Shown: piece after piece, positions 53,545-62,000 of the stretch
How the letters are laid out: every line of letters begins with the position of its first letter
Position numbering within the stretch: position 1 is the stretch's first letter
Assembly (NCBI RefSeq): GCF_029227915.1
Contig: NC_079877.1
Coordinates: 18,873,851 to 18,935,850, forward strand
Source: Hydractinia symbiolongicarpus
Taxonomy: Eukaryota; Cnidaria; Hydrozoa; Anthoathecata; Hydractiniidae
Reading direction: 5' to 3'
DNA length: 62,000 nt
Made by a program: the position numbers and the translations under genes
Notes under the pieces: generated by a model
Seen by the model: the letters and a program-made list of their open reading frames with translations, nothing else
Told to the model about the DNA's origin: nothing
Database searches by the model: none

Positions 53545-53640
53545 CAGGGGCGGATCCGCTGGGGTTATGGGGGCGCTGTACGCCCCCATGGTAGGTCCGA
53601 GGCGCTGCCCCGGAAACTTTCGCTATTTTAAGCCTCTACG
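53545..53640. repeat. hAT-like end sequence
   Basis: CAGGGGCGGATCC at 53545 followed by G/C-rich sequence is a frequent 5' end of hAT elements. No inverted partner was found in the window. Confidence 0.35.
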
Positions 53641-54093
53641 CACTACAAACGGCCTAAATAATGTCCAAATTATTAGTTTTGTTCAAGACGTTTTTTACTC
53701 TAAAGTTTCGAATGAAAATGAAAATACCAAACCCTCTTTTAAAGGGTTACAAAAAGGTGTATGAAAATTAAAAACAACAGTTTAAATTCAAATATTTTAG
53801 GACTGTTTCGCCCAATATCAGGGCTCGTCAGCATGTCAGGGAAATGCCTGATAACGTAATATTAGCTATTCCAGACATGGACAGTCTGCTATATGCTAAA
53901 GTAGGCTGAACTAGGGGAAGCAGGAAATTAAATAAAACAAGATGCAGGCGCTGCATAAACTATCTCGCTATTAAAAATGCACAACTATGAAACATCCACA
54001 ATGCGACCCAATTCTACAATTTCTGCTAACAAAAATACAGCCTATCATCCATGGTTAAAAGTCGCGCGATTGAAACGTTTATGGTCTTAAACG

Positions 54094-54405
54094 GCATTTA
54101 GGTGACAAAGAATCAAAATTTTGATGTCACCATCATGTTAGCATACTTTTTTTGTTATCTGTGCCAAATTTTGTCGAAAATAAAGTAGTTTTAATTTCGG
54201 ACCAATTTTGGCCTAAAATGACATTTAGGTGACAAAAATCAAAATTTTAATGTCACCATCATGTTCAGCATACGTTTTGTGTTAACTTTGCCAAATTTTG
54301 TCTAAAATAAAGTAGTTTTAATTTTTGGACCAATTTTGGCCTAAAATGACATTTAGGTGACAAAAATCAAAATTATGATGTCACTATTATGTTCAGCATA
54401 CCTTT
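54094..54405 (+). repeat. ~127-bp tandem repeat, 2.5 copies
   Basis: Units start at 54094, 54220 and 54348 with GRCATTTAGGTGACAAA and share AAATAAAGTAGTTTTAATTT. Confidence 0.9.
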
Positions 54406-54479
54406 TTGCAATTGACCATTTGGGACATTTACGAGTTGGAAACCTATCCTCGCAGGCGAGATAGTAAAATGAAAAAAAA

Positions 54480-54560
54480 AAAGTAAAAATAGTTACCAAG
54501 ATGAGATTCGAACACACGACTACTCCCGTGTCGGTGCTCAGAGAGCCAAAAATTTCCATT
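54480..54560 (-). ncRNA. tRNA-like / possible SINE head
   Basis: On the minus strand TGGCTCTCTGAGC resembles a Pol III A box and GTGTTCGAATCTC a B box/T-arm, followed by a long T run. Flanked by two copies of a 21-bp repeat starting TCCTCGCAGGCGAG (54448 and 54588). Too irregular to be a working tRNA; probably a tRNA-derived SINE piece. Confidence 0.35.
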
Positions 54561-55270
54561 TTGGGACGGACAGCTGTATTTGAGTACTCCTCGCAGGCGA
54601 GATAGTAATAAATTGATATAACATAAAGAAAGAAAAAGACATTTATGCGCTGTAAGCAGATTCAAAAAAGGTGTTTTACTTTTACTTTTTTGAATTGTTT
54701 TAACCGGGATTACAAAAATGGTTGGTTTTAAAATTATCATCACATCCTTCATCAACACCTTACAGACAAAACAGAATATGAACCTGAGCATAATTATTTT
54801 TAGCATTTATTGATATAAATACAGGTTCAACGTTGCACTTTGCACCACAGTTAGAAAAATAGAAAGTTTGGTTTTTAATAACCCACTCTGCATTGAAATT
54901 TCTAGCTAGCTACAATCCCGGTCAAAATATATTGGCAGTAAGCTACAAAAAGTGCAGTATAATCCTTTCTTATCCCCTCTCCCCCATTATCAATGTTTGG
55001 AAACGCGTTAGCACAACTTTTGAACATTGATACTGGGGGAAAGGGGGCTTTCTACTTATCAAGCTCTTGCTACACATGAAAAAAGGGTTTGCTGCCATTA
55101 TTTTTGACCGGGATTGTCTGAATTTCAAGAAAAAAATTTGACAAGAGTTGTGGCCTTTTTCTTCCTGGAGAAAGTCAAAAAGGCCTCTGTAACTCGAATT
55201 TACACGTGGACTTGACCCTAGTTTCTATGAGACTACTATTCTGTAACGAATCCAGTGAAATGATAAGCAA

Positions 55271-55480
55271 AATTAGGCGCCAAAATTTGAAGAAAACGAA
55301 ATCAAATGATATTCAACACAAGAAATAAGCTCTCATCTTAGCCTAAAATAACGTATAAAATAAAGTATAAAAATTAGGCGCCAAAATTCGAAGAAAACGA
55401 AAGTGAAATCAAATGATATTCAACACAAGAAATAAGCTCTCATCCTAGCCTAAAATAACGTATAAAATAAAGTATAAAAC
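55271..55480 (+). repeat. Two ~101-106-bp tandem repeats upstream of the Rep gene
   Basis: Both start AATTAGGCGCCAAAATT (55271 and ~55372) and end ATAAAATAAAGTATAAAA. The second copy ends 13 bases before the Rep ATG, so each brings TATAAAA-like boxes close to the start. Confidence 0.85.
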
Positions 55481-55490
55481 CTAATATAGA

Positions 55491-57031
55491 ATGGCAAACA
55501 ATATAAATAGCGATGAGGAGCTTGAGAACAAAGACAGTTGCAGAACGTATATGTTAACGTACTCCAAAGCAGATCTAAGTGTTGTTCCAAATCAAAAGGC
55601 ATTCACTGACATCGTATTAGAGGCATTTTCCATAGGGATGCCTAAGGCTAATGTCGAACACTGGGCTACTTGTACAGAGGTTCATGCAGATGGTGAGCAT
55701 CAACACTACCACATGGCATTGAAACTGAGTGGAACCCGTCGTTGGCGCCCCATTCATCAGCACATTTACAAGACACGTAAGATTTCTGTGAACTTCTCAT
55801 CCAAAAACTATGGGTACTTGGCTGCATACCGTTATGTTTGCAAAGATAAACCGTTTGAGTCAGTTTTGCACAGCAAAAATCACCCAAACTTAAATAATGC
55901 CAAATCACCAGTGTCAAAGCGGGGTTTCACTCGTTTTTCTCAAAATTCAAAGAAACGCCGGTGTTTGGATGGTCCAGTACAAAAACCGGAAGCTTCAGCT
56001 AAACGACGCTTATCTAATAGTGATGTTGCCAAGTTTTGCACAGCAAAAATCACCCAAACTTAAAGAATGCCAAATCACCAGTGTCAAAGCGGGGTTTCAC
56101 TCGTTTTTCCCAAAATTCAAAGAAACGCTAGTGTTTGGAGGGTCCAGTACAAAAACCGGAAGCTTCAGCTAAACGACGCTTATCTAATAGTGATGTTGCC
56201 AAGTTTCTTGTTGAAAACGACATAAAAAATGACACTCAGCTCATGTCAGTGGCAAACCGGAGACAAGCTGAGAATCAGCCAGACTTATTCAATTTTATCT
56301 TAAATAAGTCTTCAAAGGCACTCTCAGAACTCATTTCTGTAACTTGGAAAATGCACAGTGCCCCTAAAGCGATCGAGCGACAGCAAAAATGTAGACTTGA
56401 CGTTGTGGTAGAAAAATCAAACACAGCCTGCGTAGACGGATGCAACGGCACTTGGTTGGTGTGTGCAAGGCAAGTGTTGAGAAACAATAGCATCAATATA
56501 TACGTTTTTGCTGATGCTCTGCGAGAATGTCTGAAGCGTGGTCGCAAGAAAAATAACAATATCCTGTTAACAGGACCAACAAATTGTGGAAAATCATTCT
56601 TGTTAAACCCTGTAGAACTAATTTTCAATTGTTTTGTTAATCCTGCAAGCAGCAAGTACGCATGGGTTGGCCTCGATGAATGTGAACTCGCCTACCTTAA
56701 TGATTTTAGGTGGTCAGCGGAATTAATCGCATGGAACGAATTTCTCCTCCTGTTGGAAGGTCAGACTGTTCACCTGCCAAGGCCTAAAAACCAGTTTGCC
56801 ACTGACATGGTTATAGGCAGGGACAATTCCATGCCAATTTTGGCTACAAGCGAAGGTTCAATTGAACATGTTGGAAAATATAACCAGAGAGACCAACGCG
56901 AAACAGATATGATGAGTTCAAGGTGGCGAGAATTCAAATTCATTGAAGAAATCCCAAAGGAATCGATGAAAGACTTAGAACCTTGTCCGCACTGTTTTTG
57001 CACCCTGGTTATCCAAGGCATGGATGCGTAA
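55491..57031 (+). pseudogene. Rep-type replication initiator (HUH endonuclease + SF3-like helicase), broken by a tandem duplication
   Basis: Two overlapping frames: 55491-56063 and 56135-57031. The N-terminal part has YMLTYSKAD (Rep motif I), a His-hydrophobic-His HYH in EHQHYHMAL (motif II, metal binding) and YLAAYRYVCK (motif III with the nucleophile Tyr). The second part has a P-loop GPTNCGKS, an acidic WVGLDECE Walker B-like block, ILATSE (motif C-like) and a C-terminal CPHCFC. HUH plus SF3 is the architecture of parvovirus NS1/Rep and CRESS Rep proteins, and of related endogenous elements. A ~170-bp segment is present twice (about 55864-56033 and 56034-56205); 170 is not a multiple of three, so the frame breaks in the second copy. 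Apart from that it is open. Whether it derives from a virus or a Rep-bearing transposon is not decided here. Confidence 0.75.
55864..56205 (+). repeat. 170-bp tandem duplication inside the Rep gene
   Basis: Two copies starting TTTGCACAGCAAAAATCACC differ at only a handful of positions, so the duplication is recent relative to other decay here. Confidence 0.92.
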
Positions 57032-57082
57032 AATGTATAATATATAAAAACTATGTTCGTATTTAAAAGTTATTATATTCCA

Positions 57083-57290
57083 TGCGTCACAAGTGCGTCA
57101 CATATGCGTCACAAGCTATATAGTACTATGCTGTAAAAGAATTTAATGCGTCACATGCGTCACATCCAAAGTTTTAAAAGAATAGTATATATATCTTTAA
57201 AAAAAATGTTGTGACGCATGTGACGCATACATTTAACAGTTAAACACATGCAAAAAACCGAGTGACGCATTAGTGACGCACTGTGACGCA
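57083..57290. promoter_or_regulatory. Inverted array of ten TGCGTCAC motifs (iteron-like)
   Basis: TGCGTCAC starts at 57083, 57094, 57105, 57147 and 57156; its inverse GTGACGCA starts at 57211, 57220, 57262, 57273 and 57283. Start-to-start spacing is 11, 11, 42, 9 on the left and 9, 42, 11, 10 on the right, mirror-symmetric about ~57187. It lies 52 bp after the Rep stop and 31 bp from the Tc1 stop. Could be a replication-origin-like or terminal region of the Rep element, or transposase binding sites. Function is inferred only. Confidence 0.8.
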
Positions 57291-57320
57291 TAGAATTTAC
57301 AGCTAAATATCTTTAAAAAC

Positions 57321-58290
57321 TTAATATTTTGTTCTGGCACCTTTGTGCTTTTGCACAAGTGCCAACCTTTTTGGCATTGATGATATCAGGTTGTCAATAC
57401 TTTGTTTTGGAATACCTGTCAATATGGTTTGCTTGATTCTGTTCACAAACTGTTCATATGTTTCTGCTGTGATGTTCTGTTTCATTGCGTCTTCTTTAAA
57501 TTTTGTCCTAACCAGGTGGAAAAAATTTCTATTGGGTTTAGATCCGGGGAGCGTGCCGGTATTTTGACCATGACATAACCTTTGTGCTCCAAGGCCACCC
57601 TCGCTGCTTTTGAATTTTGTTTAGGACATCCATCCTGAAGAAACTTGTACGGTAGCGCAGACTCGCTCTTCGCGAAGGCAGTGGGGAATTGTTCATCAAT
57701 AACATACCTGGCAAAATTGTCGCCAGTGATCCAGTCATGATGGTGACACATGACAACCCCATTACCAAAACTAATCGCAACGAAAAAATTTGCCATCTTA
57801 CCCCCACTGCCTTCTTTTCGTCCTTTTTTTGTGATAGAAAGACCTTCGTTGGGCCTACGCCAGGTCATACTTGATACTGTTCTCGCCTCTCCAGCCAGGT
57901 TGGGCTTAAATGCAAATCCAATCCCATCCAAATAAAACCCAATCTCCTTAGTCCAGTACTCGGCCGGGAGATTTAACTGTTGCCTAGTAAACTTCGTGCG
58001 AATGGATTTGTCTTTCACGCTCAAAAGTCCTTTTTTTTATTTGATTGACAATACTTGTAACCATGTTTCTGCAAACAACGTCGTATGTCTCTGTTACTTA
58101 TCTTCCAGCCGAGTCCTGCTGTCTCTTGATCTTTGTTCGAGGAGAACTGTACCCCATTCCGTCGCAATTGTGCCACAGTCCTGACAATAATTCGTTCCAT
58201 ACGGATAGACAACTTTCGAGGGCGACCTTGGTTTTCTTTCCGTGGATCGAACGGGGCAGCGGCATCCATAGGTTTTTTTGCATGACACAA
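57321..58290 (-). pseudogene. Tc1/mariner transposase (DD34E) with two frameshifts
   Basis: Minus strand. N-terminal helix-turn-helix region with GRPRKLS and ISNRDIRRCLQKHGYKY; catalytic FYLDGIGF, FLQDGCPKQNS and SPDLNPIEIF, with 34 residues between the second Asp and Glu. Conserved GGKMANFFVAISFGNGV between. Two frameshifts, one at an eight-T run near 58030 and one at an A/T run near 57520 after IEIF. The tail then reads ETYEQFVNRIKQTILTGIPK to a stop at 57321. About 320 residues if uninterrupted. Its TIRs were not identified. Confidence 0.88.
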
Positions 58291-58321
58291 TGAAAGTGGA
58301 GCTCCCTAGGACATTTTCATA

Positions 58322-58470
58322 AACCCTAATTTCAAGGGTCTGAGACAGCACTGTTTCCTCGCTATATTGATCCTCTGCGCAAAGGGTCGCTGTTTTCCAC
58401 TCAAACCCCAATTTCAAGGGTCTGAGACAGCACTGTTTCCTCGCTATATTGATCCTCTACGCAAAGGGTC
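58322..58470 (+). repeat. 67-bp direct repeat, two copies
   Basis: AATTTCAAGGGTCTGAGACA to CGCAAAGGGTC occurs twice, 82 bp apart, between the transposase and the polymerase. Confidence 0.92.
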
Positions 58471-58557
58471 AATACCGCGGGCAATTACCGCTCCCCTGCA
58501 GCACTCTCGTACGAACGCAATGTTGTCACCCTGGTTGGGGTCGCAACATAAAATAAA

Positions 58558-61500
58558 ATGTCCAGCGTCCCAGAAAATTTTCTAACATATAATAAAACAA
58601 TGACTTCTTACTTGAGAAGCATGATTAGCAGTCTCTATGAGGCTGTATCTGCACCAGTGGCAGCAACACGTGATGCACTTGATGGTAATTATCGACATTT
58701 CCGAAGTGAAGGAACACCAGAAGGTCAAGTGGTGAGTATTGAACAGTACCTGGATCAACAGAAACAACATGTGGAGAAAGTCATCACAGACTTGCAAAAC
58801 ACTAGACAGAATTGGAAGTTTCAACTGAATCTCGTGGTGGAGTTTGTGCACAGGGAAAATCCTTCTGACAAGTTCACAAAACCAATATGGAGTGAAGCTG
58901 TCACAATCATGGAAGGAAGCGACATCGAAGAATTGATCGAAGAGATGTATAAAAGCCTGCTAAAACGCTTTGAAATGACATCGGAGAAACTCAAAAAAAG
59001 CGACTACATCTTCAACCGAATCACGGAAATGACGTATCACTGCCACATGATTGACCTTATGAGAGGTAGATCATGGTTCAAGACACCCGAATGGCTGCAA
59101 AGAAAGCACTGCATCATCAATCCCAAAAATGAAGACGAGCAGTGCTTCAAATGGGCTGTCATTGCAGCCCTCCATTTTGATGGCATTGGAGCACATCCTG
59201 AGCGCATCTCGAAGCTCGAACCGTTTGTTGAACAGTACAATTGGAGTGGCATCGAGTTCCCAACTCCCAACACACACTGGAAAAAGTTTGAAAGGCAAAA
59301 CCCCAACGTGGCGCTGAATGTCTACTTTTCTGAAGAAGATTTTCAGGTCAGACAGGCATATGTTTCGAAACACAACACGACACGTAAAAAGGTGGCAGAT
59401 GTGCTAATCATTCAAGAAGGAGGGAAAAAGCACTACGTTGCCATTAAAAGATACTCTGCGCTCATGCGCGGTTTATCATCTAGACATTGAGGTGATCATT
59501 ACTGTCGAAACTGCATGCACGGATTCCGCAGTCAAGAGACAAGAGACAATCACATGAAAGTGTGCATGGACCATGATTTTTGGGAGATTGTCATGCCCAA
59601 AGAAGGAACAGTCCTCAAACACGAAAATGGGCAAAAGTCGCTCAGAATGCCATTTGTCATCTATGCAGACACAGAATGTATCTTGGAACCTGTTCAAGGT
59701 TGTGATGGAGACCCTGAAAAATCACACACCAGAGACGTCAGCAAGCATGTGGCTTCAGGATATGCCTTCATAACTAAATTTGCACATGGAGAAGTTGAAG
59801 AATCATCCGACTGCTATCGTGGAAAAGACTGCATGGAAAGGTTTTGCAAGGGACTGAGAGATCAAGTCAATAGAGATATCAGACATCCACAAAAGAAGAT
59901 GATCCCGTTGACACATGAAGAGAAAGAAGCCCACAAGTCTGCAAAAAGATGCTTCATTTGCGAAGGAGTGTTCAAGAATAACAACGAAGACATGACAATG
60001 CGCAAAGTTCGAGATCACTGTCACTACACTGGTCAGTATCGAGGAGCTGCACACAGTTCGTGCAACCTAAAATATCGCATCCCCAACGAGATTCCGGTGG
60101 TCATGCACAATCGCTCACGGTATGACGATCACATCATCATCAAGCAGCTGGCCAGGGAATTCAAAAGCCACGAGTTTGAATGTCTGGGTGAAAACAGCGA
60201 AAAATACATCAGCTTCTCCATCAAGCAATCCGTCACATTTCAAGGAAAAGACGGCGAACCGTTGAAGCAGATGAAGAAGAACAAGAAGACCAACCAAATG
60301 AAAGAAGTGGAAATCAGCACGACCTGCAAAATCAAGTTTATCGACAGCTGCAGGTTCATGCAAAGCTCATTGTCAAGCCTTGTGGATAATTTAGCTGGAA
60401 CCAACAGTGAAAGTGTCAGCTGCAACGACTGCAAATCAAACATGGAACTCATCGAGATTGACTCAGAGTACAAGGCGCAATTCAAGTGCCAAACCTGTTA
60501 CTGCTCTTACAAGACGGTGGAACTGAATGAACATTCCATGAAGAAGAAATTTTCCAACACATTCAAGCATGCAAAGGGCAATGACGAGCACTTTAGACTT
60601 TTGCTGCGTAAGGGTGTTTACCCCTACGAATACATGGATGCGTGGGAACGTTTTGAAGAGACAGCACTTCCTCCAAAAGCACAATTTTACAGCAGCTTGA
60701 ACCTTGAAAACATCACCGAAAACGACTACAAGCATGCTCACTGTATCTGCTGGACATCGATGCCAACAATCTGTACGGAGGTGCCATGTCACAAAAGCTG
60801 CCAATACACGGCTTTAAGTGGCGTGAAGACCTCGAAAATTTTACTCAAGCTTTTATAGAAAATTATAAAAATGGAGATGATGGCTATTTTCTTGAAGTGG
60901 ATGTCCACTACCCGAAAAAGCTGCACAAACTCCACAACGACTTTCCATTCTTGCCTGAAAAGATGCGTCTGAACAACGACTGTGAAAAGTTGACGTGCAA
61001 TGTGTTTGACAAGGAAAAATACGTGCTGCACATTCGCAAATTGCAGCAGGCACTGCAGCATGGATTGGTTCTCACCAAGGTGCACCGAGTCATTGAGTTC
61101 AAGCAAAGTGCTTGGCTGAAACCCTACATTGACATGAACACAAAGCTGCGAAAGGATGCCAAAAATGACTTTGAGAAAGACTTTTTTAAGCTAATGAATA
61201 ATAGCGTCTTTGGCAAGACCATGGAGAACGTTCGCAAGCACCGTGACATCAAACTGGTGACAACGGAATGGAGGCGCAAGAAGCTCGCATCAGCTCCAAA
61301 CTATCACAGCACATCAAGATTTGACAAGAAATTTGTGGCAATGGAAATGAACAAAGTGAAGGTCGTCATGAACAAACCTGTCTACCTCGGCCTCTCCATC
61401 TTGGACTTGAGCAAACTCACGATGTATGAGTTTCACTATGACTATATCAAGCCGAAGTTTGGTGCAAGCGCAGAGCTTTGCTACATGGACACAGATAGTT

Positions 61501-62000
61501 TTGTCTACCACATCAAAACAGACGATGTCTATAAAGATATCGCAGGTGACGTTGAATCAAGGTTTGACACATCGAATTACAGTCCCGAAGACAAACGTCC
61601 CTTGCCTACTGGCAAAAACAAGAAAAATTGTGCTTAATGAAGGATGAACTTGGTGGCAAAATCATGATCGAATTTGTTGCATTGAGGTCAAAAATGTATG
61701 CGTACAAGACACTCGAAGGATACGTGCAAAAGAAGGCAAAAGGTACAAAAAAGTGTGTCGTCAAGAAACAGATCACGTTCGCAGATTATTTGAACAGCCT
61801 GCAGACCTGTCAAAATTTGTATCGCACGCAACTGAGATTTACCAGTCGAAAACACGAGATTTTCACCGAAAAGCTGAACAAAATTGCGCTGAGTGTTGAT
61901 GATGACAAGCGACTTCAAGCTCAAGGTGGGTTCACCTTTGTACATGGAAGCAGTCCTGGAGCGGTTTGCAAGCAAGAATTGCTCACCAGAGTGTGGCATC
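58558..62000 (+). pseudogene. Protein-primed-type family B DNA polymerase with C2H2-like finger and HNH/endonuclease VII-like domain
   Basis: Block 1 (58558-59490): N-terminal domain containing EQCFKWAVIAALH and ending in a TGA that is in frame with the next block. Block 2 (59518-60740): C-x2-C..H..C finger (CRNCMHGF), exonuclease motif YADTECIL, then a recombination-endonuclease-VII-like HNH (CFICEG, VRDHCHYTGQYRGAAHSSCN), exonuclease motif FIDSCRFMQSSL. Block 3, after a frameshift near 60740: LDIDANNLYGGAM (pol motif A), KLMNNSVFGKTMENV (motif B), CYMDTDSF (motif C). Block 4, after a shift near 61625: MKDELGGKIMIEFVALRSKM. Order and motifs fit pPolB of Polinton/adintovirus/bidnavirus-related lineages. 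One stop and two frameshifts; runs past the window end. No integrase, packaging ATPase or capsid gene is in view. Confidence 0.85.

Noticed and set aside
54353-54806. Minus-strand frames with repeated LLSRLRG
   Set aside because: The repeat is just the duplicated 21-bp TCCTCGCAGGCGAG sequence; no protein similarity.
59037-61999. Many minus-strand frames opposite the polymerase
   Set aside because: They are complements of coding sequence; the plus strand carries all polymerase motifs.
1-62000. CRISPR arrays, operons, rRNA genes
   Set aside because: No regular spacer-repeat array, no bacterial-type gene clusters and no rRNA sequence seen; the window is eukaryotic.

Overview
This is animal nuclear DNA: AT-rich, with GT-AG introns and most of its bulk in transposable elements. 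One host gene runs through it on the plus strand, a DOCK-D (zizimin; DOCK9/10/11-type) Rho-family guanine nucleotide exchange factor. I could place 40 spliced coding exons (5,484 nt, about 1,828 codons), from just before the PH domain (273) to the end of the DHR-2 nucleotide-sensor region (53372). The first and last exons of the gene lie outside the window. The mix of repeats (CR1 with an SGNH esterase ORF1, BEL/Pao, Harbinger, Penelope-like, protein-primed PolB with an endonuclease VII-like HNH) suggests a cnidarian, perhaps a hydrozoan. That is inference; nothing here fixes the species.

Layout. 1-13.2 kb: exons for the PH domain, the linker and DHR-1. The intron at 666-7022 holds a Penelope-like RT fragment and a TIR element carrying a THAP zinc-finger exon. 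13.2-31.55 kb: one 18.4 kb intron filled with CRE-like palindrome repeats, a plus-strand LINE, a decayed near-full-length CR1 LINE on the minus strand, and a multi-exon minus-strand pseudogene (23859-28411) with C2H2 fingers and a tyrosine-recombinase-like domain. 31.5-42.4 kb: the central helical region and most of DHR-2, with a hAT-like TIR element in one intron. 42.4-53.06 kb: a 10.6 kb intron with a BEL/Pao retrotransposon split by a Harbinger transposon, a TTAA-flanked element and tandem repeats. 53.06-53.37 kb: two DHR-2 exons.

53.4-62 kb is probably the last intron. It holds a second, virus-like layer: a Rep-type gene (HUH endonuclease plus SF3-like helicase) broken by a 170-bp tandem duplication; an inverted array of ten TGCGTCAC motifs just downstream (five on each strand, with mirrored spacing); a Tc1-like DD34E transposase with two homopolymer frameshifts; and a family-B, protein-primed-type DNA polymerase with a C2H2-like finger and an HNH/endonuclease VII-like domain, broken by one stop and two frameshifts and running off the window. 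A Rep with SF3 helicase next to a protein-primed PolB, with an iteron-like array between them, is the most unusual combination in the window.

Several insertions carry their own proof: paralogous copies of the surrounding repeat lacking the insertion sit in the same window (for the elements at 3614-6129 and 50081-51139).
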